Of a stretch of 64,000 bases of DNA, positions 10,476 to 19,001 are shown one piece after another. The position numbers and the translations under genes were made by a program. Numbering within the stretch: position 1 is the first letter of the stretch; each line of letters starts with the position of its first letter. The DNA is from Symsagittifera roscoffensis (taxonomy: Eukaryota; Xenacoelomorpha; Acoela; Convolutidae): the NCBI RefSeq assembly GCF_963678635.1, contig NC_087067.1, positions 56,333,964-56,397,963 on the forward strand, read 5' to 3'. The notes under the pieces were generated by a model, which saw only the letters and a list, made by a program, of their open reading frames with translations, was not told where the DNA came from and searched no databases.

Positions 10476-13313
10476 CTAAAACAATGTCCACTTGTTTCTG
10501 CACGTGATACAATCACAGAATAATTGCCACGTGCACGTTGTCATTTCTGAAAATCTCTCGTTTACAAATTTCCACATCGTGTTTAAAATTCTCGTCTTGA
10601 GGCCGATTCGTTTATCAAAATGAATATATGGTTCTAATCGATTTACAATCCTACTGGTTCTGAAAACAAATTCGTTTCTCGCTTTTTCCGTTCTCACTTT
10701 TCGCATCTCAAAAATTTCTATATTTCTAGCCCGTGTGGTTCGCCTGTTTAACACTATTTCATTTCGTTCATTAGAATCAAGACTGGCAAGAAGTAAGATG
10801 TTATTTAGCTGGATGAACATGGGCAGGGGTAAAATGTTTAGCAAGCGTAGTTCGTTGATGTACACTCCCGTTTTATTTCCAGTGATCCACCGGATTGCTT
10901 TCTTTTGAAATCGCTCCAACTGCAATTGATCCCCCCTCGATATATGTGTACATGAGAGTCCGTATAATAACACTGGGAGTATTAGTGACTTATACAGGCC
11001 TAACTTTACAAACGTATTTATCTTTGCTGATAGGTTTCTTCTCAGGAGGTACAGTACTTGGTTTGCCTTCTTTAATCTTGTTTCAATGTGTACCTTCCAA
11101 CTTAAATCGCCCGACACAAAAATTCCCAGATCTTTCACAACCATCGATGTTCCAAGCACTACACCAAAAAGCATAGAGTTGGCATCTCCGCCCCTAAAAC
11201 TTACTTTTGCACATTTATCTAGTGCTAATTCCATTTTGTTTTCAGTTACCCACTGCTGAATTTTGTCCAGATCTTCTTGAATTTCAATTGATGTTTTTTT
11301 GATGGAAAGTAGTTTAAGATAATCCGCAAAAATATATGGTTCAGAGAATTTGAGTACTTCAGGTAGGTCGTTAATAAAAATGCAAAAGAGCAGTGGTCCT
11401 AAAAGTGATCCTTGGGGAACACCACTAGTGACTTCTAAAACTTTTGAGCTGATATTGTCTACTCGTACAAACTGTTTCCTGTTTTTCAAATAGTCATAGA
11501 GTACCTCTAACATGCAGCCTCCTATTCCTATAAGTGCAACTTTCTTGAGTAGATCAAAATGCGGAACTTTATCAAAGGCTTTTGCAAAGTCAGTGTAGAC
11601 TGCTACAATTTCTGCGTTTGAGTCATTGTCAAGCGCTTCATATATTTCTTTCAGGAAGGAGAGCATGTTTGTCAAAACTGATCTACCTTTAGTAAAACCG
11701 TGTTGATGTTTCGTCAAATACCAGGCAAAGTAAGGGTACAGGTCTTTGTATATACATTTTTCAAGGACTTTGCTGTCAATATTTAATAGCGATACTGGTC
11801 GATAGTTGTTCACCAATTTTCGGTCACCTTTTTTGTGAACAGGAGTAACTGCAGCTGTTTTCCATGAATCAGGTATTTTTCGTAGGCGTTTTACGTTTCT
11901 CAAAATTTTGTTCATCGGTTTGCATATATTGCGGTTCGTTTTCTGAAAAAAGCTAGGTGGCAACCCATTTGGGCCGCGTGACTTTGTTACGTCCAGAGTT
12001 GATAAAATCTCACTTACTGTCTTTTTCGATATATCAAAATTCGTTAACAAGGGATTTCCAAATTGACTATCTCTAATACTAAAACTTTCTTTAGGATTAA
12101 AAACTGAATGAAAGAAGTCGTTTAGCATGTTGACTTGTTCGTTTGGATTTGTGCTTTCAACTTCATCTTTTATGAGTAACTTAGGAAGACTTGTATGTTT
12201 ATTCAAGTTCTTTAGGTGTTTAAAAATTACATTAGTGTTCCGTGTTCTAAACAATTCCTCTTGGTAGTTTTTCCTGTCCACTTCCGATGATTCAGTTACT
12301 AAATTTTCAAACAGTTTAACTTGTTGTCTTCTGTAGTTGGTCGGTTTGAGTATACATGATTGCCGTTTTGTTTGTAACTTTTTGATCAAATTTGAAGTGC
12401 TACTTGTTATCCAAGGTGGAAGTGATTGCCTATGTCTTGTTCTGAGAGGCACAAAACTCTTAATGATTTCATCCAAATATTGGGTGTACTCCTCATGCAT
12501 TTTGTTAATGTTTGTGTGGCATACTGGTTCAAATGGGTTCTCGTTTATAAAATTGTTTATTCCTTCAAAATCGGCATTTCCAAAACTTCTAAAATTTTCC
12601 AAGTATGGTTTCGGCTCTGATACCGTGCATTCAATAGACAACATTATGGCATTGTGATCTGAGCAGTCATAAATCTTGGAAACGTTAAAATCTTGTTCGG
12701 CACTTGTATAGCAATTCCGATAGAAGGCTACGTCTAGTATGTTCTTCACACATGTTGGGAAATCTATCGCCTGCCTAAAGAGTCCATTTTCAAAAATTTG
12801 CAGTATTTGGTTTTCTTCCTCGTCAGTACTGGTGAGGGTGTTCCAGTTTGTTTCTGGGAAATTTAAATCCCCACATAAGAGAAACGGTTTGTTTTTAGGA
12901 ATGGCTTTGATCAGTTGTTCAAATTCATGCACTTTGTATCTGTAATTACTGTTTTTTGGCGGATTGTAGAATGAGCCAATTATCATTTCAGTTTGATGGA
13001 GTTTTATACTACATAGCACACATGAATCAGGAATGTCATGTTTGGTGGATAAGTCCTCGGTAATTAGACTATTCTTGACAGCTATTAGGCTGCCTCCGTG
13101 ACAGTTTTTACCACTCACAATAGCTCTATCAGATCTATAGATGTTATATTCACTTAGAAAAAGCTCTGATGATTGAATATTCTCGTTAAGCCAAGTTTCG
13201 CTTAAGCATATGACATTAAAATTTCCAACTGCAATTGCATTTGCTAGCTTAGTTCTTCTCTCTATGTTGATTAGGCTTCTAGTATTTAGTTGCAGAATGT
13301 TGAGGAATCCTAG
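10476..13313 (-). CDS. LINE ORF2: APE endonuclease and reverse transcriptase
   Basis: Reading starts directly after the ORF1 TGA (13314-13316) in the same frame. The first 65 codons contain no ATG, only a GTG at 13116-13118, although they already encode the endonuclease start (LNILQLNTRSLIN, then ICLSETW). The APE motifs ETW, GDLNFPETNW and SDH are present. RT motifs are YTDFAKAFDKVPH (A), SGVPQGSLLGPLLF (B) and YIFADYLKLL (C). Motif C should be FADD; here the second catalytic Asp is Tyr, which should kill polymerase activity. The C-terminal part after the thumb lacks an RNase H motif. Stop at 10476-10478. Apart from the catalytic change the frame is intact. Expression probably needs stop readthrough or reinitiation. 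Confidence 0.9.
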   Translation of the reverse strand, partial: LGFLNILQLNTRSLINIERRTKLANAIAVGNFNVICLSETWLNENIQSSELFLSEYNIYRSDRAIVSGKNCHGGSLIAVKNSLITEDLSTKHDIPDSCVLCSIKLHQTEMIIGSFYNPPKNSNYRYKVHEFEQLIKAIPKNKPFLLCGDLNFPETNWNTLTSTDEEENQILQIFENGLFRQAIDFPTCVKNILDVAFYRNCYTSAEQDFNVSKIYDCSDHNAIMLSIECTVSEPKPYLENFRSFGNADFEGINNFINENPFEPVCHTNINKMHEEYTQYLDEIIKSFVPLRTRHRQSLPPWITSSTSNLIKKLQTKRQSCILKPTNYRRQQVKLFENLVTESSEVDRKNYQEELFRTRNTNVIFKHLKNLNKHTSLPKLLIKDEVESTNPNEQVNMLNDFFHSVFNPKESFSIRDSQFGNPLLTNFDISKKTVSEILSTLDVTKSRGPNGLPPSFFQKTNRNICKPMNKILRNVKRLRKIPDSWKTAAVTPVHKKGDRKLVNNYRPVSLLNIDSKVLEKCIYKDLYPYFAWYLTKHQHGFTKGRSVLTNMLSFLKEIYEALDNDSNAEIVAVYTDFAKAFDKVPHFDLLKKVALIGIGGCMLEVLYDYLKNRKQFVRVDNISSKVLEVTSGVPQGSLLGPLLFCIFINDLPEVLKFSEPYIFADYLKLLSIKKTSIEIQEDLDKIQQWVTENKMELALDKCAKVSFRGGDANSMLFGVVLGTSMVVKDLGIFVSGDLSWKVHIETRLKKANQVLYLLRRNLSAKINTFVKLGLYKSLILPVLLYGLSCTHISRGDQLQLERFQKKAIRWITGNKTGVYINELRLLNILPLPMFIQLNNILLLASLDSNERNEIVLNRRTTRARNIEIFEMRKVRTEKARNEFVFRTSRIVNRLEPYIHFDKRIGLKTRILNTMWKFVNERFSEMTTCTWQLFCDCITCRNKWTLF

Positions 13314-14210
13314 TCAATGCTGGGGTTCCTGAACTTCAGTGTCAATAGTTACTTTCACACCATCATTGAACAATTCTAGATTCCTTATTTTCAGCTTTTC
13401 GCGAGGAACGCCTTCATCTAGTAGTTGTCTTCGTTTCTTAAGGATTTCGTTCTCTTTAATTGCACTCTCTTTGGTCAATGCTGGTAGCAGGTAGACCTCT
13501 TTTTCGACCAATTGTTCTCGCTTTTCTCGGCTTTTTGCTAGTACTAGTCGTGCTTCATGTTCGCTAGGTACAGTTACCAGCAGTGTTCTTGGCTTCATTC
13601 GATTACGATCAAATTTTCCCAGTCGTTTTAGTTCTATTATTTTCGGCTTCACTCCAATTATGTCTAGTATTTCGTTTACTTCGTCATTTGTTGGGACAAG
13701 GTTTTCTCCTTTTGTTTTCTCAGGGTCCTCTTTGACCCCTTGTATCCTAAAACTTTGATTTATGTTGTGATCAGAGTTAGATCTGGCAGCATGTTGAGTG
13801 GTTTGAGCTTGATTTATCCGGGTGGTGGTTTCAGCAGCTACAACGGCACTATAAGTTTTTTCCACTTTATCGCATGTCGTTTTCATTGCATTTCCAATTT
13901 TTTGATCTACTAAATCGGTAAGTCTTCTTTCCATGCTTTTAAGGCTTTCAGTTACATCAATGTTTGAGAGCTTCTCGTCTATGTTGGCCAGGGTTTTGCA
14001 TCTTATAAAGTTGTCTCGTTCATTATTTTGCACACAAGTATTACAAAGCAACATGACATTCGGCCCTAGTTCTTTTATTCCATTTATGGCCACTAGAGAC
14101 AACCCAACACAAGTTGGTTCCAAATGCATTTGAGCGTTGCATGCGACACAAGTGTATGTTTTCTCGTTGCTGGCAAAGCCTCTTTTACATGTTTTGCAGT
14201 TTTTGCCCAT
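13314..14210 (-). CDS. LINE ORF1: PHD finger, coiled coil and RRM-like domain
   Basis: The 298-residue ORF begins MGKNCKTC and carries a PHD-like C4HC3 cluster at residues 5 to about 58 (C-x2-C-x12-C-x2-C-x4-H-x4-C-x21-C-x2-C). A helical, charged segment follows at about 70-125 (MERRLTDLVDQKIG). An RRM-like region comes next at about 155-225 (SFRIQGVKED to PRTLLVTVPS), then a basic helical tail. This is the usual nucleic-acid-binding ORF1 of CR1/L2-type LINEs. Its TGA stop is followed by CTAG and then by the pol frame without a frame change. Confidence 0.85.
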   Translation of the reverse strand: MGKNCKTCKRGFASNEKTYTCVACNAQMHLEPTCVGLSLVAINGIKELGPNVMLLCNTCVQNNERDNFIRCKTLANIDEKLSNIDVTESLKSMERRLTDLVDQKIGNAMKTTCDKVEKTYSAVVAAETTTRINQAQTTQHAARSNSDHNINQSFRIQGVKEDPEKTKGENLVPTNDEVNEILDIIGVKPKIIELKRLGKFDRNRMKPRTLLVTVPSEHEARLVLAKSREKREQLVEKEVYLLPALTKESAIKENEILKKRRQLLDEGVPREKLKIRNLELFNDGVKVTIDTEVQEPQH

Positions 14211-14295
14211 TTTTGCTTATACTATGGATAGAAAAACAGTTAAGCCTGGTGGTTCCCGAAAAGGGGAGGCCTGCGGTTCACTATTTCTACTTACG

Positions 14296-14889
14296 TTAAT
14301 AGGGGCACTGACAGTTCTTGAAACGACACTCGTAATATACCAGATGTCCTTCTGTATTGCAGATGTTCGAATGTTTATCGTATAAGATTTTATTCTTGAG
14401 AATACTTTTAATGCCCTTCAGACCTTCTTCACTGAGGTGCACTTCGTCAGTTTTCAAATGATATGAGCTGTGGATTTTTTCACTCACTCCTCTAAACTTC
14501 CAAGTTCCTTTTATCTTTCTTAGGAATTCGTTTATTTTTGCAGATCGAGCTCGGTTCTCACTACGATGAGGGATTCCGATGACGAAAACTTTTTTGGCTC
14601 GTTCACACAGCTCCTCGGCTAGCTTCGACAGTTCTTCAGCAATGTCGCCTGCAGGTATACTGGAGGGGTCTTTTCCGTTGAAGGCGTCGTTTCCGCCGAT
14701 GAGCAGAGCGATGATGTTGAATTTGTCTTTCTCGGGTAAGAAGTTTTGGACCGCACCAATTCGGGCCCCAGGTAGGGACAAGATATTGAAATTTGGAAAA
14801 TCAAGATGGCGTGCTTGAGAATCCGCAATCAGGAGATTTTTTGAAGATGATGTCTTGAGCAAGTGATATCTTCTGTCGGACAATTTCAT
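14296..14889 (-). CDS. LINE SGNH-hydrolase (esterase) ORF
   Basis: The 197-residue ORF shows SGNH blocks in order. The nucleophile block is IADSQARH (residues about 21-28). GGNDAFNG is the Gly/Asn block (about 65-72). Near the C-terminus DEVHLS supplies the catalytic Asp-His pair. Esterase domains are known in ORF1 of CR1-like LINEs, often in the same protein as the PHD finger. Here the esterase is a separate upstream ORF ending about 85 nt before the PHD-finger ORF1. It probably acts on lipids or membranes during element replication; that role is unproven even for the family. Confidence 0.8.
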   Translation of the reverse strand: MKLSDRRYHLLKTSSSKNLLIADSQARHLDFPNFNILSLPGARIGAVQNFLPEKDKFNIIALLIGGNDAFNGKDPSSIPAGDIAEELSKLAEELCERAKKVFVIGIPHRSENRARSAKINEFLRKIKGTWKFRGVSEKIHSSYHLKTDEVHLSEEGLKGIKSILKNKILYDKHSNICNTEGHLVYYECRFKNCQCPY

Positions 14890-14918
14890 CGCGGGGCAAC
14901 CATTGCTACCCCGGTAAA

Positions 14919-15086
14919 CATTTCAACTATCTATTTAATAGCGCAGATCTTAGTTGGGAAATTATAGATAGGTCAAACAACCAAACAAAATTGCTAACAC
15001 TAGAGGCAATACATATCAGGAAAGAGAAACCGGGCTTGAACACGCGCGATGAGTTTAGGAGCAGGGAGTTAACACTGAAAATTTAG
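14919..15086 (+). CDS. Penelope-like element, C-terminal part of GIY-YIG domain
   Basis: Plus-strand frame resuming on the far side of the LINE. It encodes NSADLSWEII, then LLTLEAIHIR and LNTRDEF, ending ELTLKI and TAG at 15084-15086. The Glu and LN-R-DE positions fit the 3' half of Penelope GIY-YIG endonucleases. The frame relation to the upstream part across the LINE is uncertain because the exact junction is unclear. Confidence 0.75.
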   Translation, partial: HFNYLFNSADLSWEIIDRSNNQTKLLTLEAIHIRKEKPGLNTRDEFRSRELTLKI

Positions 15087-15351
15087 TCCCAAAATATTTT
15101 TGGTTTTTTATTCAAAACGTACATGTCTAAATCGAAATTATGACTCAGAAACTTCCAGACAAATTAATTTTAAAATGTTTAATTAATTTTAGAGGTTAAA
15201 AGTATTTTAATCTTAATAGTAATTTAGAGGTCAACTGTGATTGGCTAATTTTTTATCATGATGGTTTAGAACCAAATTGTATGTGATTTATTGTAAATAA
15301 CATTTGTAAATTGATGTTTTATCGTCATTTAGAGTAGTTTATTGTAAAAAT

Positions 15352-15385
15352 CCTGACGATGCACATAGTTGCGAAAACGTTTGAA
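15352..15385 (+). ncRNA. Hammerhead-ribozyme-like core in Penelope 3' region
   Basis: About 270 nt after the Penelope stop the sequence reads CTGACGAT, a GCA...TGC stem with a 6-nt loop, then GAAAACG. This fits the hammerhead core CUGANGA - stem II - GAAA, which is known in Penelope-like terminal repeats. Stem II is very short and the cleavage-site helix was not established, so this is a degenerate candidate. Confidence 0.35.
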
Positions 15386-16394
15386 ATTTACTTTTTAGCA
15401 AAAATTTCTTCTATAGAATTAGTTTTGATCCGATGTCGATGTCTTCTTTTTTATTTTGATCGAAAATTGCTCTTGAGAAATAGATCACTATTTTATCGCA
15501 GTGCAAGTTTTATCACTGAGCAAATTTACTTAGGCTCATTACTGTGTTGACAAGAAATTAGATTCTTCTTTGGACCGCATAGACCACAAGCTGGCATTGA
15601 GATAAGACCAGGATCTACCACAAAGCATAAAGACATTGTATAATTCGAAGATTCGCCCAAGCGTAGCTCTTCGTATTTTATTTGATTGAGAACTACTTCG
15701 CTTATGAGATTGAATTATCTTGGTTAAGCTCTTAGAAATATGAAGGAAATGAATGAAAGTTATTACATATTTAAGTATTTTTTAGAAGTTTAGAATAGAT
15801 ATGACGTTAATATTTAGTTCTTTTTTGACCCAGTGGATGAACTAGAATAGAATCTGTAGTGATGACTGTTCTATATGATAATTGAAATAAATTTTGACAA
15901 TGAATTAAATAAATAAGTCGTTACTTTTTTGGCAAATATGAATTACTGTTTCAGTTTTTTGTTTCTGGAAACCAGATTTTACCAGCTATTTTTGATAAAA
16001 AAATGCACCACAATATAAAAATTTCAAAACTTGAGCAATTGTAAACGGTAAATAAGCGGCCTCATATTGCGTCGTTTGATGACCGAAAAAAGTTATTGTG
16101 TGTGTGTGTGTGTGTGTGTGTGTTTTTAACGGGAGAGGATTGAAATTTTTTTAATAAGTTTTCAAGTCTTTTTGAATTTTCGTCTCAAAGGGTTTCTGAT
16201 CAGTTTCTATTTTCGGCTTTGTTACCGCTTGATAAGGCTTCTCCCGATGCTGATCGCTCTTTCAATTGTTCTTTCATTTTTTTCATTAATAGCTTCATTC
16301 ATGTTGATCGGTTTGTTGTATTTTTTTCACAAATACGGGGCTTTCTTGTATTGTATTGCAAGTGGCGCGAAAATTTTTGAACCTTTTATTTTAG
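15386..16394. other. Non-coding AT-rich DNA with (TG)n
   Basis: No ORF with coding character. A (TG)n microsatellite lies at about 16097-16122. The end of this stretch is probably an intron leading into the transporter exon at 16395. Confidence 0.4.
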
Positions 16395-16566
16395 GTTTCT
16401 ACGTGCCAGTAGTATGGTGTCTGCATATTTCGCACGGAATGATGAACACGGTTATTGGGTCCAGTCAACTATACCATGCTCGAAATGTGGGCTTGGAGTT
16501 GAGTCAGATCAATTTCGTCTGGACTTTTGGCTTCATCGGATTTGTCCTCGGAAGGTTCACTAGTAG
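16395..16566 (+). CDS. MFS transporter (MFSD4/NaGLT1-like), early exon, copy 1
   Basis: The exon is bounded by a TTTTATTTTAG acceptor (16384-16394) and a GTAACG donor (16567). It encodes FYVPVVWCLHISHGMMNT, IGSSQLYHARNVG and LSQINFVWTFGFIGFVLGR. That is one transmembrane helix, a loop and the start of a second helix with G-rich packing, as in the first two helices of MFSD4-type sodium-dependent sugar transporters. The exon starts with two bases of a codon and ends two bases into another. No in-frame stop. The next exon of this copy was not found in the following 2 kb, which is filled by hAT elements. Confidence 0.6.
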
Positions 16567-16653
16567 GTAACGACTGTTTGCTCTCCAGACCTCTCAGTGA
16601 TGCAAAAATAGGGGAGAGTTATCAGATCGATAGCTTTGGGCTAGTCTTAAAAG

Positions 16654-17446
16654 TAGTGTTGCAACAATAGTTCGAACGTTCATTCGCGATTATTCTACAA
16701 AGTTGTAGAACTTTGTAGAACAAAGTTGTCACGTGAGTGTGAATAATTGCAATTCACGCATGCTTCTCTGTAATTGGTTGAAAAAGGATCAAAATCGCAT
16801 CGGCTTTTATTTAATTCAGTTCAAAATGATTGAAGTGAATTATGGCTGCTGCTAACCATATGTGATAATTGGGATTTGTTAACTACGTGACTCGAAAACG
16901 AATATTTCATTTATTTTTTTGCGAAAGTTCCAGTTTTTAGTGGAAAAAAATTACTGCTCAATAGGGTTGTGCAGTTACTAGTAACTAAAATTCATTTACT
17001 AGTAAGTTACTAGTAAGTTACCACTTTTTTACAAGTAAGTTACTTTTACTTACTAGTAAGTTTCAAAAACTCAGAATCTGCTTGAAACTACCAAAATTGA
17101 AGACTACTCATTTTACACAAACTCAAAATCCGCTAAATAATCATTATGATCAATATTATCAAGTTAAGCAGCGTTGCATTATATGAAAACATGTTTATCT
17201 ACTCTTTCGACTGATAATTGAGCCTCATTTTTTCAAAATTTTCATTTTGGTTCAACTTACTAGTAATAAGCCTTATTTTGCTTACTAGTAAGTTACTAGT
17301 ACTTTTACTAGTAACTTACTTACTAGTAAGTAAGCCCGCACAACCCTACTGCTCAAGAAATTTTGTGAACTTCAACATTCGAATGAACGTTCGAATGTTC
17401 GTGTCAAACCGTCGAACTCTTGATTTGAACATTTGTTGCAGCACTA
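16654..17446. mobile_element. Non-autonomous hAT-type element (outer), 8-bp TSD CTTAAAAG
   Basis: Ends TAGTGTTGCAACAA and TTGTTGCAGCACTA are inverted repeats. The element is flanked on both sides by CTTAAAAG (16646-16653 and 17447-17454), an 8-bp duplication fitting the hAT pattern nTnnnnAn. It has no transposase ORF. A second hAT element sits inside it; without that insert it would be about 400 bp. Internal GAACGTTC-type palindromes are present. Confidence 0.8.
16962..17348. mobile_element. Non-autonomous hAT-type element (inner, nested), 8-bp TSD CTGCTCAA
   Basis: 387 bp with perfect 10-bp ends TAGGGTTGTG / CACAACCCTA, flanked by CTGCTCAA at 16954-16961 and 17349-17356. The interior is built of repeated ACTAGTAAGTTA motifs in both orientations near both ends, probably transposase-binding subterminal repeats. 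No coding capacity. Confidence 0.85.
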
Positions 17447-17547
17447 CTTAAAAGCGATGTGAATTGTTAGTACTCGTTATTACGCAAGTTGCGGGTAAGC
17501 TTGAACTCGACTTTGGACAGCAATCAACTTGCATCTTACACTTTCAC

Positions 17548-17799
17548 CTAGAGCTGCTTTTTGTCATGTTCACGCTGGTGTTTGAGAAGTTGGGTCATTT
17601 TCTGGTGGTGTCTGCAGTTTTCATCGTAGATGCAATGGTTTTTGATTCGCTCCTGTTATTCAAGTTAATATCTCTGACGTTGTATATTTTCCTTGGTTTG
17701 TTTTTGCTTAAACGCTTTACTTGGCCTAAATAGTTTTGGTTTATGTTTTATTGGCTAAGATGCCTTATTTTGTGTCGCTTCAGGGCAAAATGATTTTTT
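17548..17799. repeat. 252-bp duplicated segment, copy 1 (matches 28741-28992)
   Basis: Nearly base-for-base identical to 28741-28992, same length, with differences only near the right end (GTCGCT against GCCAGT). Both copies lie in the place of the last intron of the two transporter-gene copies, so they are probably the trace of a gene duplication. The open frame inside both copies is hydrophobic and I do not treat it as coding. Confidence 0.8.
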
Positions 17800-18104
17800 G
17801 CAATAATCGATTTTGCATAAATCATTTTGGAATCAATTAAATTTTTGTTTCAAGTGCTCCGGCTCATCTTGCTCAATTATTACGATCCAAACTATCTAAA
17901 TTATTAACTGTGAAACAAACCAAGATTTTTTCAGAAGTAAAGTTCGTATGAGTTTTACGAATCCATCATGTTTGTCAGAGGTTTTTAGGTGAACCCTGAA
18001 AGTTTCACTCGAAATGCATCCATAGGTTAAATGCTTTTTTTTTTAAAAAAGGCAGTTGAAGAACTCGAAAAAACATTGACCTATAAAATATTGGCTACGG
18101 TAAT

Positions 18105-18190
18105 GATAATATGCGAGGATGTGAGATTCATAATCTGCTGGTTAGAGTTTCGATTCCGGCATATAGAAATTTTTTTCCTTTTAAAGGCTT
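18105..18190 (+). mobile_element. tRNA-derived SINE fragment
   Basis: A tRNA-like 3' half with an anticodon-like GATTCATAATC and a B-box-like GTTTCGATTCC followed by CCGGCA. The tail is T-rich. Similar B-box pieces occur at about 28.1, 28.65 and 29.2 kb. The A box is not clear. Confidence 0.3.
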
Positions 18191-18801
18191 CCTTTTAAAT
18201 TTTCACAGCTACTTTTTTCTGTTTTCTTGCTTGTTTGCGAAGCGCAGATTCACTTCTATGCAAAACTAACAATTTTTAAAATTGTTTGATTGAACATCTG
18301 ATCAAAGTAATTAATATCACATGCAAATATGCTTATCGCTACGCCCCAATAGGAAAGAATATTATCGTCAAACTACAATAGTTATGATTTTGCAGTCATT
18401 GTTGTGATGGTTCTATTCACGTTGTCCATCTGCGCCTCATAAAATATTTGCAATTGATCTTTGTGCTACAGACTTGCTGAAATTAGTTCGAGAGCTGCAA
18501 TGGAGCTTTAATAGATATTCTGTTTCAATTTGGTGCTTATCATAAGTAAATACAAAATGAAGGCATGGGTATGTCCGAATTGGTTTGAGTCGGTGTATGC
18601 CGCCACACTTTAATTGGATTGATCTAAGCAGCCTCATGTCTATATATATTTTCATTAGACTTTCGAATTTAAACTGACGAAACTAATTTAGAGAATAACA
18701 CGTCTTGTATCAATTTTTAAAACTAAGTTTGAAACATTGTCCAAGCTAGTCTTTTTCTCTTAAAGAAGATTTTTTGTCATTTGTTTGTTTGCCATGTTTA
18801 G

Positions 18802-19001
18802 AAGATGGACATCACTGGCAAAATGTCTTCCTTTTTTTTCGCCGGCTGTGGAGTGCCCTCACCCCTATTCTCTCTGGCTACCTGTTTGAATCCGCACTCG
18901 GACCCATGTATATCATGTATTTTGCATGCTTCTCATGCTTACTGCAATGTGTCATTTTCGCCAGTGCTTGGACAGTAACCAGATACGCACAGCTGAAGTA
19001 G
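18802..19001 (+). CDS. MFS transporter (MFSD4/NaGLT1-like), last exon with a one-base frameshift
   Basis: Acceptor GCCATGTTTAG ends at 18801. The exon first reads MDITGKMSSFFFAGCGV. After a missing base near 18855 it continues in another frame as LTPILSGYLFESALGP, with a final helix IMYFACFSCLLQCVIFASAW and TAG at 18999-19001. Content and order fit the last two helices of an MFSD4-like transporter. Its phase-0 start matches the phase-0 end of the exon at 27577-27727, although that exon lies 9 kb downstream. So this belongs to copy 1 of a duplicated gene. The frameshift suggests a pseudogene, or a sequence error. Confidence 0.6.

Larger units (their letters stand above)
10403..14915 (-). mobile_element. 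APE-type LINE (CR1/L2-like clade) inserted into the Penelope-like element
   Basis: Minus-strand non-LTR retrotransposon with three ORFs in order: SGNH esterase, PHD-finger ORF1, and endonuclease-RT pol. Its 3' end, at the low-coordinate side, is a short (CAA)n tail seen on the plus strand as (GTT)n at 10403-10429. This splits the GIY-YIG domain of the Penelope element, which resumes at about 14919. A possible 7-bp target duplication is AAATATT beside the tail against AAACATT at 14916-14922. The 5' UTR is very short, so the copy may be slightly 5' truncated. Confidence 0.85.

Noticed and set aside
17464-17733. Hydrophobic ORF conserved in both 252-bp segments as a membrane protein gene
   Set aside because: The two copies are nearly identical at DNA level, so a shared open frame is no evidence of coding. 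It lacks gene signals and the high Phe/Leu content follows from T-richness.
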